Assembly: GCA_029264075.1 (NCBI GenBank)
Contig: JARICQ010000028.1
Coordinates: 1 to 5,659 of the forward strand
Length of the DNA: 5,659 bases
Direction: 5' to 3'
Source: Tissierellaceae bacterium
GTDB lineage: Bacteria; Bacillota; Clostridia; Tissierellales; Tissierellaceae
Shown here: positions 1 to 5,300 of the stretch, piece after piece
Layout of the letters: the number at the start of each line of letters is the position of its first letter
How positions within the stretch are numbered: position 1 is the stretch's first letter
Made by a program: the position numbers and the translations under genes
Notes under the pieces: model-generated
Seen by the model: only the letters and a program-made list of their open reading frames with translations
What the model was told of the DNA's origin: nothing
Databases searched by the model: none

Positions 1-294
1 CTGCAAAAATGCTCCTGTCATCCCCTCTATATTTACGATTTGGTATTTGATATCTAAAAACTTGCACAGGTCCTCAGCATAGTCTATATCAGCCTGAACT
101 CCATCGGGCATGAGTATACCAATTACATTTTCCCTTCCCAGGGCTTTTACTGAAAGAGCTGCAAGTACAGAGCTGTCCTTGCCTCCGGATATACCTATTA
201 CAGCCTTTTTTCCTCCTGAACTTTCCATGCTCGATTTTATCCACTTGCTAAGATCTAGGCTTAGCTCTTCTAAGCTTTCCTCTGTCAACTTCAA
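1..294 (-). CDS. nadE: NH3-dependent NAD+ synthetase, N-terminal part (truncated by window edge)
   Basis: The first 98 residues of an NAD+ synthetase, the enzyme that amidates nicotinic acid adenine dinucleotide to NAD+ using ATP in the cytoplasm. About 35 residues in, a beta strand leads into SGGKDSS, the PP-loop that binds ATP pyrophosphate in N-type ATP pyrophosphatases. It is followed by a helix and VIGILMPDG, as in NadE. The remainder lies beyond position 1. The chosen start is TTG at 294, because AGGAGAGG at 300-307 stands 5 nt before it and no in-frame ATG or GTG lies nearby; a second TTG at 288 is possible. The gene starts 17 nt after the stop of the thioredoxin-like gene, so it looks like the third gene of the ccdA operon. 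No glutaminase domain precedes the synthetase domain, so ammonia is the likely nitrogen donor. A related PP-loop enzyme is less likely. Confidence 0.87.
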   Translation of the reverse strand, partial: MKLTEESLEELSLDLSKWIKSSMESSGGKKAVIGISGGKDSSVLAALSVKALGRENVIGILMPDGVQADIDYAEDLCKFLDIKYQIVNIEGMTGAFLQ

Positions 295-311
295 AGTATC
301 CTCTCCTATCT

Positions 312-1016
312 TTATCTCTCTGCTTTGATTTGTTCTATGATATCTACCATCATATCATATTCAAGCGGTCCAACTACTCTTCCTATAAGTGTCCCGTCTT
401 CTTCTATAAAATATGAAGTAGGATATCCACTGACCAGATAAGTTCTAGCTATTTCTCCTTCAATGTCTAAAACTACATCAAATTCATAGCCACCTTCTTC
501 TATATAATCCTCTACTATAGCTTTTTCCTCCATTACATCTACTGCAAGAACTTCCACATCTTCAAATTCCTTGTCTAACTTGTCTAAGTCTGGCATTTCT
601 TGGTCACAAAAAGTACACCAAGTAGCCCAAAAATTCAAAAGTACTATCTTGCCCATATAGTCACTTAGGGATACTGCCTGTCCGTCCAAGCTCTCAACTG
701 TAAAGTCTGGAGCAGGTGAGCCTGCCTTTATATCAGCCTCGACCTCTTCCCCTTCTTCTGCTCGCTGGTCATCTCTATCATTATTTTCTCCACTTGTCTG
801 ATCATCATTAGGATCTTCTTCTGCCACACTTTCATCTTCTCCTAGCTCTTCATCAACTGGATCTTCTTTATTTTCATCCTCTGGGTCTAGGACTTCTTCA
901 TTTGCTTCTTCTTCTAGACCAGAACCTACTTCTTCATTGTCTCTTGCGACAAACCAGACCCCTCCCCCTACTAGTAGAAGAGCCAATACTATCAAGATTA
1001 TCTTTTGATTATTCAT
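312..1016 (-). CDS. TlpA/ResA-type membrane-anchored thioredoxin with long acidic linker
   Basis: A 234-residue thiol-disulfide oxidoreductase expected to face the outside of the cell. Residues about 5-23 form one hydrophobic segment with no lipobox cysteine, so it is an uncleaved anchor or signal peptide rather than a lipoprotein. Residues 26-95 are a low-complexity linker in which about half the residues are Asp or Glu. Residues about 97-234 are an AhpC/TSA-TlpA thioredoxin fold: APDF, then FWATWCTFC with the redox pair C134/C137, and the cis-proline in GYPTS (P199). Members of this family reduce apocytochrome c or other exported disulfides and draw electrons from CcdA. The ccdA-like gene ends 13 nt upstream in the same operon, which fits that partnership. 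The active-site dipeptide Thr-Phe differs from the Glu-Pro of ResA. The start is ATG 1016 with GAGAGG upstream. The natural substrate cannot be read from the sequence. Confidence 0.88.
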   Translation of the reverse strand: MNNQKIILIVLALLLVGGGVWFVARDNEEVGSGLEEEANEEVLDPEDENKEDPVDEELGEDESVAEEDPNDDQTSGENNDRDDQRAEEGEEVEADIKAGSPAPDFTVESLDGQAVSLSDYMGKIVLLNFWATWCTFCDQEMPDLDKLDKEFEDVEVLAVDVMEEKAIVEDYIEEGGYEFDVVLDIEGEIARTYLVSGYPTSYFIEEDGTLIGRVVGPLEYDMMVDIIEQIKAER

Positions 1017-1029
1017 CCAATCATCCTCT

Positions 1030-1728
1030 CTAAAGTAATAGATTGCTTATAAGGCTCATCTTGTCAAAGAATATCAAAATTCCAAATGCTATCATGACAA
1101 GTCCAGCTATCTTTGGAACATACTTCATCCATTTTTGTCCTTTTTCTAAGAACCTGCTAAAGGTGCCTATAAATAGAGAAGTCAATATAAATGGAATAGC
1201 CATCCCTACTGAATATACTAAGAGAAGAAGGCTTCCCTTGTATATGGTGTCTGCATTTCCCGCATATACCAAGATCCCTGCCAGTACAGGACCAAAGCAA
1301 GGTGTCCACCCCGCTGCAAAGGCCATGCCCATAAGGACTGAGCTAAACCAATTTGTCATTTTTTTAGGAGCTTTTATACGTTTTTCCATATTTAAAAACT
1401 TGAGCTTTAAAATGCCTGTCATATTTAATCCAAAGATAATTATGAGAATACCACTAATCCTTGAAAATAAAATCCTATTCCTTACAAATAATCTACCTAT
1501 AAAGCTTGCCGAAGTACCCATTATCATAAATATAATTGTAAAGCCAAGCACAAAGCCAAGTGTTCTCTTAAGAGCAAAGATTCTTCTCTCTTCCAGTTCA
1601 CTTTCTACGCTAATACCCGTAATATACATGATATAAACAGGAATCAGTGGTAGGATACATGGTGTGAAAAAAGATAAGAATCCAAATCCAAATGCTGCAC
1701 CCCAAGATACATCAAAAAGTTCGATCAT
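1030..1728 (-). CDS. ccdA: CcdA/DsbD-type transmembrane thiol-electron transporter
   Basis: A 232-residue polytopic membrane protein of the CcdA (DsbD transmembrane domain) family, of usual length. It passes electrons from cytoplasmic thioredoxin across the membrane to extracytoplasmic thioredoxin-like proteins. About six hydrophobic segments are visible, starting near residues 10-38, 55-77, 88-107, 130-157, 166-190 and 205-222. The two family motifs are present: FFTPCILPLIP with C24 in helix 1 and GWTPCFGPVLAG with C144 in helix 4, the cysteine pair that shuttles electrons. The start is ATG 1728 after a GGGGGG ribosome site at 1734-1739. It is the first gene of the operon with the thioredoxin-like gene and nadE, and its promoter overlaps a striking inverted repeat. 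No cytochrome c maturation genes are in view, so the pair may serve another exported protein. Confidence 0.9.
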   Translation of the reverse strand: MIELFDVSWGAAFGFGFLSFFTPCILPLIPVYIMYITGISVESELEERRIFALKRTLGFVLGFTIIFMIMGTSASFIGRLFVRNRILFSRISGILIIIFGLNMTGILKLKFLNMEKRIKAPKKMTNWFSSVLMGMAFAAGWTPCFGPVLAGILVYAGNADTIYKGSLLLLVYSVGMAIPFILTSLFIGTFSRFLEKGQKWMKYVPKIAGLVMIAFGILIFFDKMSLISNLLL

Positions 1729-1752
1729 TCTATCCCCCCATTCTTATAGATA

Positions 1753-1777
1753 TATTATACCCCTTAGCGGTATAATA
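1753..1777. promoter_or_regulatory. Inverted repeat, candidate CsoR/CstR-like operator
   Basis: Two perfect 9-bp arms (TATTATACC at 1753-1761 and GGTATAATA at 1769-1777) flank CCTTAGC. The core, ATACCCCTTAGCGGTAT, resembles the ATACCCC/GGGGTAT operators known for the CsoR/CstR (DUF156) repressors of Bacillota, with one mismatch in the G run. It covers the -10 and spacer of the ccdA promoter. No regulator gene of this family is in the window, so the binding protein is inferred. Confidence 0.5.
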
Positions 1778-1783
1778 ATCTAA
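1754..1783 (-). promoter_or_regulatory. Promoter of the ccdA-tlpA-like-nadE operon
   Basis: On the minus strand a perfect TATAAT (1754-1759) lies 26 nt before the ccdA start, which would give a leader of about 20 nt. The -35 is poor (TTAGAT at 1778-1783, 18-bp spacer). The spacer and -10 lie inside the inverted repeat at 1753-1777, so a bound repressor would block RNA polymerase. Confidence 0.55.
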
Positions 1784-1898
1784 TATATTAATTATATATT
1801 TATATCTTATCTATTGCAATGATTTTCTATCTTCAAGCATATAAGTCCTTGTGTTTTAAGATAAAACAAAAATATATTTTAATACATCTCGAAATTAT

Positions 1899-1927
1899 TT
1901 GATTATTCTGTATTTATTGGGTATAAT
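1899..1927 (+). promoter_or_regulatory. Promoter of the SARP-like regulator gene
   Basis: TTGATT at 1899-1904 and TATAAT at 1922-1927 are separated by 17 bp, a near-consensus housekeeping promoter. The predicted start near 1934 would give a leader of about 70 nt. This also argues that coding begins at 2004 and not at the in-frame codon at 1899, which lies inside the -35. Confidence 0.65.
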
Positions 1928-2003
1928 TATTACAAAAGGCTTACAGTTTTGTATTTTAGCTAGCAATCCTCTTAACTACATACTAACTAGGAGGTGTGAT
2001 GGC

Positions 2004-3161
2004 ATGATTGTTATATATACATTAGGTGACTTTGATATTGAAATCAATGGTAGATCTATCCTAGAGTCTATAGGAAGCCAGCACAAATTAATGAAGCTTT
2101 TTAAGTATTTTCTGACCTTTCAAGGCAACAAGCTTCTTCCTGAAGATATTGTAGAAGATCTTTGGCCAGATGACGATTACAAGGATCCCTTGAGTGTACT
2201 TAGGACTCAAATATCTAGGGTTAGAAAGATGATTGATTTTGAAAAGTATGGAGTAGAAAGTTTTTTTGAAATTACTTATATTGATGGATACTATAGCTTT
2301 AAATTACATGAAAATTGTATGGTTGACTTTTTACTAATGCAGGAATGTATACAGGCCTATCATTCTGATGAAGATAAGACTGAGGTCATGAAAAAGTGTA
2401 GGATGGGAGTAGACCTATATAAGGGTGAATATTTACGCGAACTCGGCCTTGAGGACTGGATAATTCCCATCAGAAATCGATTTGACCGCTTATATGTAAA
2501 TAACCTATCCCATTATCTACAGGCTCTTAAGGAAATGTCCATGGATAATTTAATAATATCTATATGCGAGGAAGTAATGGCCCACAAGCCCTACGAAGAA
2601 ATCATTCATATCTATTTTATAGATTCCCTACTCAATTTGGGGCAAAACAGGTGTGCCTTAAGTCATTACAATTATTTTACAGCCAAGATGCATCGTGATC
2701 TTGAAATACCACCTAGTAAGGAACTCAGGGAATTGTATGGAAGGATTAAATCAGATGATGATGACTGTTTGTCACTTGTAAGTCTGAGCAATATAGATGA
2801 TTTACTAAAATGTTCAGATGAGCCTGAGGGAGCCTTGGTATGTAACAAGGACTATTTTAAATTGCTATACAATATTGCAGTTAGATTTAATGAAAGAGTA
2901 AAAAGAAAAAATTCATTTGTAGGTATTATAAGTATAGGCAGTAATGATTTTAGGGATCTTTCGAAAAAAGAGATGAAAAGAGCTATGTCGCTCCTGTCAG
3001 ATGCCATCTACCATGGCCTCAGAAAACGTGATGTTATAAGCCCATGGAATGATAGGCAAATTCTCCTACTCTTATATGATTTGGAGGAGGCTTATCTGGA
3101 AACAATAATAAATAGGATCAGAGACACCTTTAATAATATGCTTAAAGACGAGAAAATATAA
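2004..3161 (+). CDS. SARP/BTAD-family transcriptional regulator with degenerate GGDEF-like C-terminus
   Basis: A 385-residue cytoplasmic DNA-binding regulator. Residues about 1-100 are an OmpR-type winged helix opening with LGDFDIEINGRSI, as in SARP/AfsR proteins, and containing VLRTQISRVRKMI in the recognition-helix region. Residues about 105-250 fit a BTAD helical repeat domain (GEYL, then DWIIPIRNRFDRLYVNNL, YEEIIHIYFIDSLLNLG). Residues about 283-385 are unlike BTAD: FVGIISIGSNDF, a helix, DVISPWNDRQILLLL and a final helix follow the strand order of a GGDEF domain, with PWNDRQ where RYGGDEF would sit, so cyclase activity is not expected. The start is ATG 2004, 7 nt after AGGAGGTG (1989-1996). 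It is divergent from ccdA and just upstream of the c-di-GMP-controlled TasA-type gene, a likely target. The family is clear; the C-terminal assignment is from pattern only. Confidence 0.82.
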   Translation: MIVIYTLGDFDIEINGRSILESIGSQHKLMKLFKYFLTFQGNKLLPEDIVEDLWPDDDYKDPLSVLRTQISRVRKMIDFEKYGVESFFEITYIDGYYSFKLHENCMVDFLLMQECIQAYHSDEDKTEVMKKCRMGVDLYKGEYLRELGLEDWIIPIRNRFDRLYVNNLSHYLQALKEMSMDNLIISICEEVMAHKPYEEIIHIYFIDSLLNLGQNRCALSHYNYFTAKMHRDLEIPPSKELRELYGRIKSDDDDCLSLVSLSNIDDLLKCSDEPEGALVCNKDYFKLLYNIAVRFNERVKRKNSFVGIISIGSNDFRDLSKKEMKRAMSLLSDAIYHGLRKRDVISPWNDRQILLLLYDLEEAYLETIINRIRDTFNNMLKDEKI

Positions 3162-3208
3162 TTAAAAATAAAGTTTAAAAGTTTTTAAAATAACTTTTAA
3201 AATTAATT

Positions 3209-3240
3209 CCTTGACATTTCAATGTGTTGAGGATTTTTTT
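3209..3240 (+). terminator. Rho-independent terminator of the SARP-like gene
   Basis: CCTTGACA (3209-3216) pairs with TGTTGAGG (3225-3232), 8 bp with two G-U pairs, followed by A and seven T (3234-3240). It lies 47 nt after the stop codon. The two wobble pairs fit a plus-strand RNA. Confidence 0.65.
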
Positions 3241-3269
3241 GTGGGAACTTTTCTAAAAACTTTTCATGT

Positions 3270-3324
3270 AATCTGTATGAAATTCTATTGAAAGCTGCTT
3301 GCAAGCTCCCTAGGTATATATAAG
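3270..3324 (+). promoter_or_regulatory. Candidate promoter of the TasA-type gene with 11-bp-phased direct repeats
   Basis: AAGCTGC (3292-3298) and AAGCTCC (3303-3309) are heptamers 4 bp apart, giving an 11-bp period. Weaker copies fall in phase upstream: AATCTGT at 3270 and AATTCTA at 3281. A TA-rich -10 (TATATA or TATAAG, within 3315-3324) begins about 8 bp after the last repeat. This matches the known geometry of SARP-activated promoters, where the repeats stand in for the -35. TTGAAA at 3288-3293 could be a -35 but is badly spaced. Transcription would start near 3330, giving a leader of about 200 nt. Confidence 0.45.
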
Positions 3325-3369
3325 CTACAAGGACAATTTAAAATATAAATAACGGTTTGCGAGAAGTCA

Positions 3370-3414
3370 GCAATCATAGTAACTTCAAGACCAAGAAGAT
3401 ATGATTTAAATTGC
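3370..3414 (+). other. Leader hairpin upstream of the c-di-GMP riboswitch
   Basis: AATCATA (3372-3378) pairs perfectly with TATGATT (3400-3406). Inside it CTTC (3383-3386) pairs with GAAG (3395-3398) around an 8-nt loop AAGACCAA. GC at 3370-3371 can also pair with GC at 3413-3414. The loop edge CCAAG (3391-3395) is complementary to CTTGG (3440-3444) in P2 of the riboswitch, and CAATC (3371-3375) to GATTG (3430-3434) in P1, so this element could compete with aptamer folding. No known class is recognised. Confidence 0.4.
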
Positions 3415-3428
3415 ACTTGTGAAATTGA

Positions 3429-3504
3429 AGATTGGCAAACTTGGAGAAATCCAAGGACGCAAAGCTATAGGGCCTTGATATGGTAGCCTAGCTGCAGGCA
3501 ATCT
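3429..3504 (+). promoter_or_regulatory. Cyclic di-GMP-I (GEMM) riboswitch
   Basis: The aptamer matches the GEMM-I consensus closely. P1 is a perfect 6-bp helix, AGATTG (3429-3434) with CAATCT (3499-3504). The conserved GGCAAAC (3434-3440) leads into P2, CTTGGA (3440-3445) with TCCAAG (3450-3455) capped by a GAAA tetraloop (3446-3449). Then comes the invariant GGACGCAAAGC (3455-3465) and P3, with AGCTA (3463-3467) pairing TAGCT (3489-3493) and GGTAGCC serving the tetraloop-receptor side. The ATG is 24 nt after P1 and AGGAGG is at 3516-3521. No U-tailed hairpin lies between, so control is probably not by intrinsic termination; translational control or mRNA stability is more likely. Whether ligand turns the gene on or off cannot be read from the sequence. 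Confidence 0.94.
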
Positions 3505-3528
3505 ATAAACCATTAAGGAGGAAGGAAA

Positions 3529-4074
3529 ATGAAAAAGAGAACGACTATGTTAATCATGAGTATGACCCTAGCTGTATTACTTATCGCAGGCGGAACCTTC
3601 GCTTGGTTTACAGCTACAGCAGATCCAGTAGTCAATGAATTCCAAGCAGGAACATTAATCATGAGTGTAGAAGAATGTTTCAATGCATGTGATGCAAGAA
3701 ATGTTAACCCAGGAGATTGTATCCAAAAGCATGTAAGATTCCACAATGATGGTACAAAGAGAATGTTTGTAAGGGTAGACCTTGAAGAAATATTTATGGA
3801 CATGACTGGTGCAAATTTAGATCCAGATGGAATAGTTTCCTATGATCTTGGACCAAATTGGGTACTTCACACAGATGGATACTACTACTATACTTTAGAA
3901 GTAGAGGCTGGAGATGTTACAGAAGAGATAATCTCAGAAGTATGTTTTGATGGACCAGCAATGGATAACACATATCAAGGATCAAAGTTTACTTTAACAG
4001 TAAAGTCAGAAGCTATACAGGTAACAAATGGCGCAGCAGAAGATGTATGGGGAATAGATCCTTCAACCCTATAA
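3529..4074 (+). CDS. TasA/CalY-family secreted protein with SipW-type signal peptide
   Basis: A 181-residue exported protein of the TasA/camelysin group, whose members form surface or biofilm-matrix fibres. The N-terminus has MKKR, a hydrophobic stretch (7-21) and the hallmark AGGTFAWFTATAD, which the ER-type signal peptidase SipW cuts in relatives, probably after A31. NEFQAGTL follows directly, as in TasA-type proteins. The middle is beta-rich (FHNDGTKRMFVRVDLEEIF), and the end, AIQVTNGAAEDVWG, is a recurrent C-terminal signature of the family. Unusual are four cysteines in the mature part (C50, C54, C64, C139). The start ATG 3529 follows AGGAGG by 7 nt. It is monocistronic, between a c-di-GMP-I riboswitch and a strong terminator. 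No sipW gene is in the window. The family is secure; fibre formation is inferred. Confidence 0.88.
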   Translation: MKKRTTMLIMSMTLAVLLIAGGTFAWFTATADPVVNEFQAGTLIMSVEECFNACDARNVNPGDCIQKHVRFHNDGTKRMFVRVDLEEIFMDMTGANLDPDGIVSYDLGPNWVLHTDGYYYYTLEVEAGDVTEEIISEVCFDGPAMDNTYQGSKFTLTVKSEAIQVTNGAAEDVWGIDPSTL

Positions 4075-4119
4075 AATTAATCAAATTTAATATTTAATAA
4101 CAATCGATATCATAATATG

Positions 4120-4150
4120 AAGAGGCTGGGAAACCAGCCTCTTTTATTTT
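4120..4150 (+). terminator. Rho-independent terminator of the TasA-type gene
   Basis: A perfect 10-bp stem, AAGAGGCTGG (4120-4129) with CCAGCCTCTT (4134-4143), is closed by a GAAA tetraloop and followed by a T-rich tail. It ends the transcript 46 nt after the stop, so the TasA-type gene is a single-gene unit. Confidence 0.93.
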
Positions 4151-4187
4151 TATATATTGAGATAAATAGACTATTGAAATTTTAAAT

Positions 4188-4217
4188 TGATTATATTTAA
4201 ATATCTTGGGGTATGAT
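4188..4217 (+). promoter_or_regulatory. Promoter of the DUF421 gene
   Basis: TTGATT (4188-4193) and TATGAT (4212-4217) are 18 bp apart, placing the start near 4224, about 30 nt before the ATG. A second possible pair, TTGAAA at 4174 with TTAAAT at 4197, is weaker. Confidence 0.5.
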
Positions 4218-4253
4218 TATTTTAAGAATATAAATTTAAAAAGGAGAGGTTTT

Positions 4254-4757
4254 ATGTTTTTTCAGGGATGGGAAACAGTCTACCAAACTATAATACTTTC
4301 AATCGTAACCTACATAGCTATAGTTGTTATAATAAGATTATCTGGCAAGAGAACTCTATCTTCTTTTAATGCCTTTGATTTTCTTATAACAGTAACTATA
4401 GGTTCTATCAGTGCTACTACAATACTCTCAAAGAGTACTACACTTACTGATGGGATGTCAGCTATTGTGACTCTTGTTATCTTGCAATTTATAGTTGCTA
4501 AAATTAGCGTATATTCAAAGACCTTTAGAAAGATAATCAAGTCTGATCCTACCCTTCTCTTTTATGACGGTGAATATATTGATGAAAACTTAAAGAAGAT
4601 GAGGGTATCTAGAGATGATATACTCCAGGAAGTAAGGATAAATAGCGGAGTCACCATAGACGAGGTCCATTCTGTTATCCTTGAAGCCAATGGAAAACTA
4701 GCAATAGTTACATCAGGCTCAAATGAGAACTTGCGGGGAATGATCCAGTATAAATAA
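4254..4757 (+). CDS. DUF421 (YetF/YcaP-like) membrane protein
   Basis: A 167-residue member of the DUF421 family, a bacterial membrane protein group of unsettled function, often linked to stress or sporulation in Bacillota. The N-terminal half has three hydrophobic segments (about residues 9-28, 40-56 and 65-84), with the family signature VVIIRLSGKRTLSSFNAFDFLITVTIGS between them. The C-terminal half is a soluble alpha/beta YetF-type domain: LLFYDGEYIDENLKKMRVSRDDILQEVRINSGVTIDEV and then a VILEANGKLAIV strand. The start is ATG 4254 because AAGGAGAGG (4241-4249) precedes it; an in-frame ATG at 4206 lacks a ribosome site and would overlap the predicted promoter. It is shorter than the roughly 200-230 residues of many relatives, mostly at the C-terminus. 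It stands alone between terminators, and its stop codon lies in the shared terminator stem. Confidence 0.86.
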   Translation: MFFQGWETVYQTIILSIVTYIAIVVIIRLSGKRTLSSFNAFDFLITVTIGSISATTILSKSTTLTDGMSAIVTLVILQFIVAKISVYSKTFRKIIKSDPTLLFYDGEYIDENLKKMRVSRDDILQEVRINSGVTIDEVHSVILEANGKLAIVTSGSNENLRGMIQYK

Positions 4758-4814
4758 GAAAAAACTCTTTTATTAGATAATACATCCTTATATCTAATAA
4801 AAGAGTTTTTTCTT
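4756..4814. terminator. Bidirectional terminator between convergent genes
   Basis: A perfect 24-bp inverted repeat (4756-4779 and 4791-4814) around an 11-nt loop. Each arm carries an A run on its outer 5' side and a T run on its outer 3' side, so it can end transcripts from both the DUF421 gene and the phnA-like gene. The left arm contains two bases of the DUF421 stop codon. Confidence 0.95.
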
Positions 4815-4825
4815 TAGCTTTTAAA

Positions 4826-5185
4826 TTAAGCTTTTTTAACAAATTCAGATTTTAGTTTCATTGCTCCAAATCCATCTATCTTGCAGTCTATGTCGTGGCC
4901 GTCGCTTGGATTTTTTATAAGTTTTATGTTTTTAACCTTTGTTCCTATTTTTATCGGATTTGAACTTCCCCTTACTTTTAAATCTTTAATTACTGTCACA
5001 TCGTCCCCATCTTCTAGGGTATTTCCATTTGCATCCTTGATTGAATCGTCAACTTCTTCCTTAACTTCCTCCTCGACCTCTGCATTCAAAACCCATTCAT
5101 GAGCACATTCTGGACAAACGATTAGGTGCCCATCTTCATATGTATATTCTGAATTGCATTTTGGACAATTTGGTAAACTTGACAT
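4826..5185 (-). CDS. yjdM: PhnA/YjdM-type zinc-ribbon protein
   Basis: A 119-residue protein of the PhnA (YjdM) family, close in sequence and length to E. coli YjdM. Residues about 5-33 form a zinc ribbon with two CxxC pairs, CPKC and CPEC, in LPNCPKCNSEYTYEDG and CPECAHEW. An acidic linker of about 15 residues follows. From DANGNTLEDGDDVTVIKDLKVRG to the end it has the SH3-like PhnA domain, with IGTKVKNIKL, IDCKIDGFG and the C-terminal LKSEFVKKA. Despite the old name, the family is not a proven phosphonate enzyme and its role remains unclear. The start is ATG 5185, because GGAGGAG (5192-5198) sits 6 nt before it; the in-frame ATG at 5200 overlaps that ribosome site. It has its own promoter and converges on the DUF421 gene. 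Confidence 0.93.
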   Translation of the reverse strand: MSSLPNCPKCNSEYTYEDGHLIVCPECAHEWVLNAEVEEEVKEEVDDSIKDANGNTLEDGDDVTVIKDLKVRGSSNPIKIGTKVKNIKLIKNPSDGHDIDCKIDGFGAMKLKSEFVKKA

Positions 5186-5271
5186 ATTAATCTCCTCCAT
5201 TTTTTATTATCTAACATAAAACAAGCCTTAAAAGATAAATCCTCTAAACTTATCTCCTATGACTAGTCTGT

Positions 5272-5300
5272 ATTATAACATAAGTTCATATCTTTGTCCC
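5272..5300 (-). promoter_or_regulatory. Promoter of the phnA-like gene
   Basis: On the minus strand TATAAT (5272-5277) has an extended TGT in front and GGGACA (5295-5300) 17 bp upstream, four of six to the -35 consensus. Transcription would start near 5265, giving a leader of about 80 nt in which I see no structure. It overlaps a possible plus-strand -10 (TATTAT, 5271-5276). Confidence 0.65.

Noticed and set aside
110..328. A 72-residue plus-strand open frame opposite nadE
   Set aside because: It lies opposite the clear NadE PP-loop coding sequence, has no family features, and runs into the end of the next minus-strand gene.
1043..1636. A 197-residue plus-strand open frame opposite ccdA
   Set aside because: It is the antisense shadow of a well-supported membrane protein gene, with no ribosome site and no recognisable domain.
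1781..1860. AT-rich palindromic stretch between ccdA and the SARP-like gene
   Set aside because: TAATATATTA and its neighbours are expected in AT-only sequence, and no terminator, RNA or phased repeat could be supported.
1899..2003. N-terminal extension of the SARP-like protein by 35 residues
   Set aside because: The stretch contains the -35, the -10 and the leader, has no ribosome site, and the family N-terminus begins at ATG 2004 after AGGAGGTG.
3211..3239. TTGACA at 3211 as the -35 of a promoter for the TasA-type gene
   Set aside because: The TTGACA is part of the terminator stem and the hexamer 17 bp downstream is a T run, not a -10.
3513..3803. A 96-residue minus-strand open frame opposite the TasA-type gene
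   Set aside because: It is antisense to a clear secreted protein and its ribosome site, and no start signal is visible.
4310..4540. A 76-residue minus-strand open frame opposite the DUF421 gene
   Set aside because: It mirrors a conserved family sequence and has no start signal or domain of its own.
4881..5102. A 73-residue plus-strand open frame opposite the phnA-like gene
   Set aside because: It is antisense to a nearly textbook PhnA/YjdM sequence, with no ribosome site.
5186..5200. Start of the phnA-like gene at ATG 5200
   Set aside because: That ATG is part of the GGAGGAG ribosome site that serves ATG 5185, and the family begins at MSSLPNCPKC.
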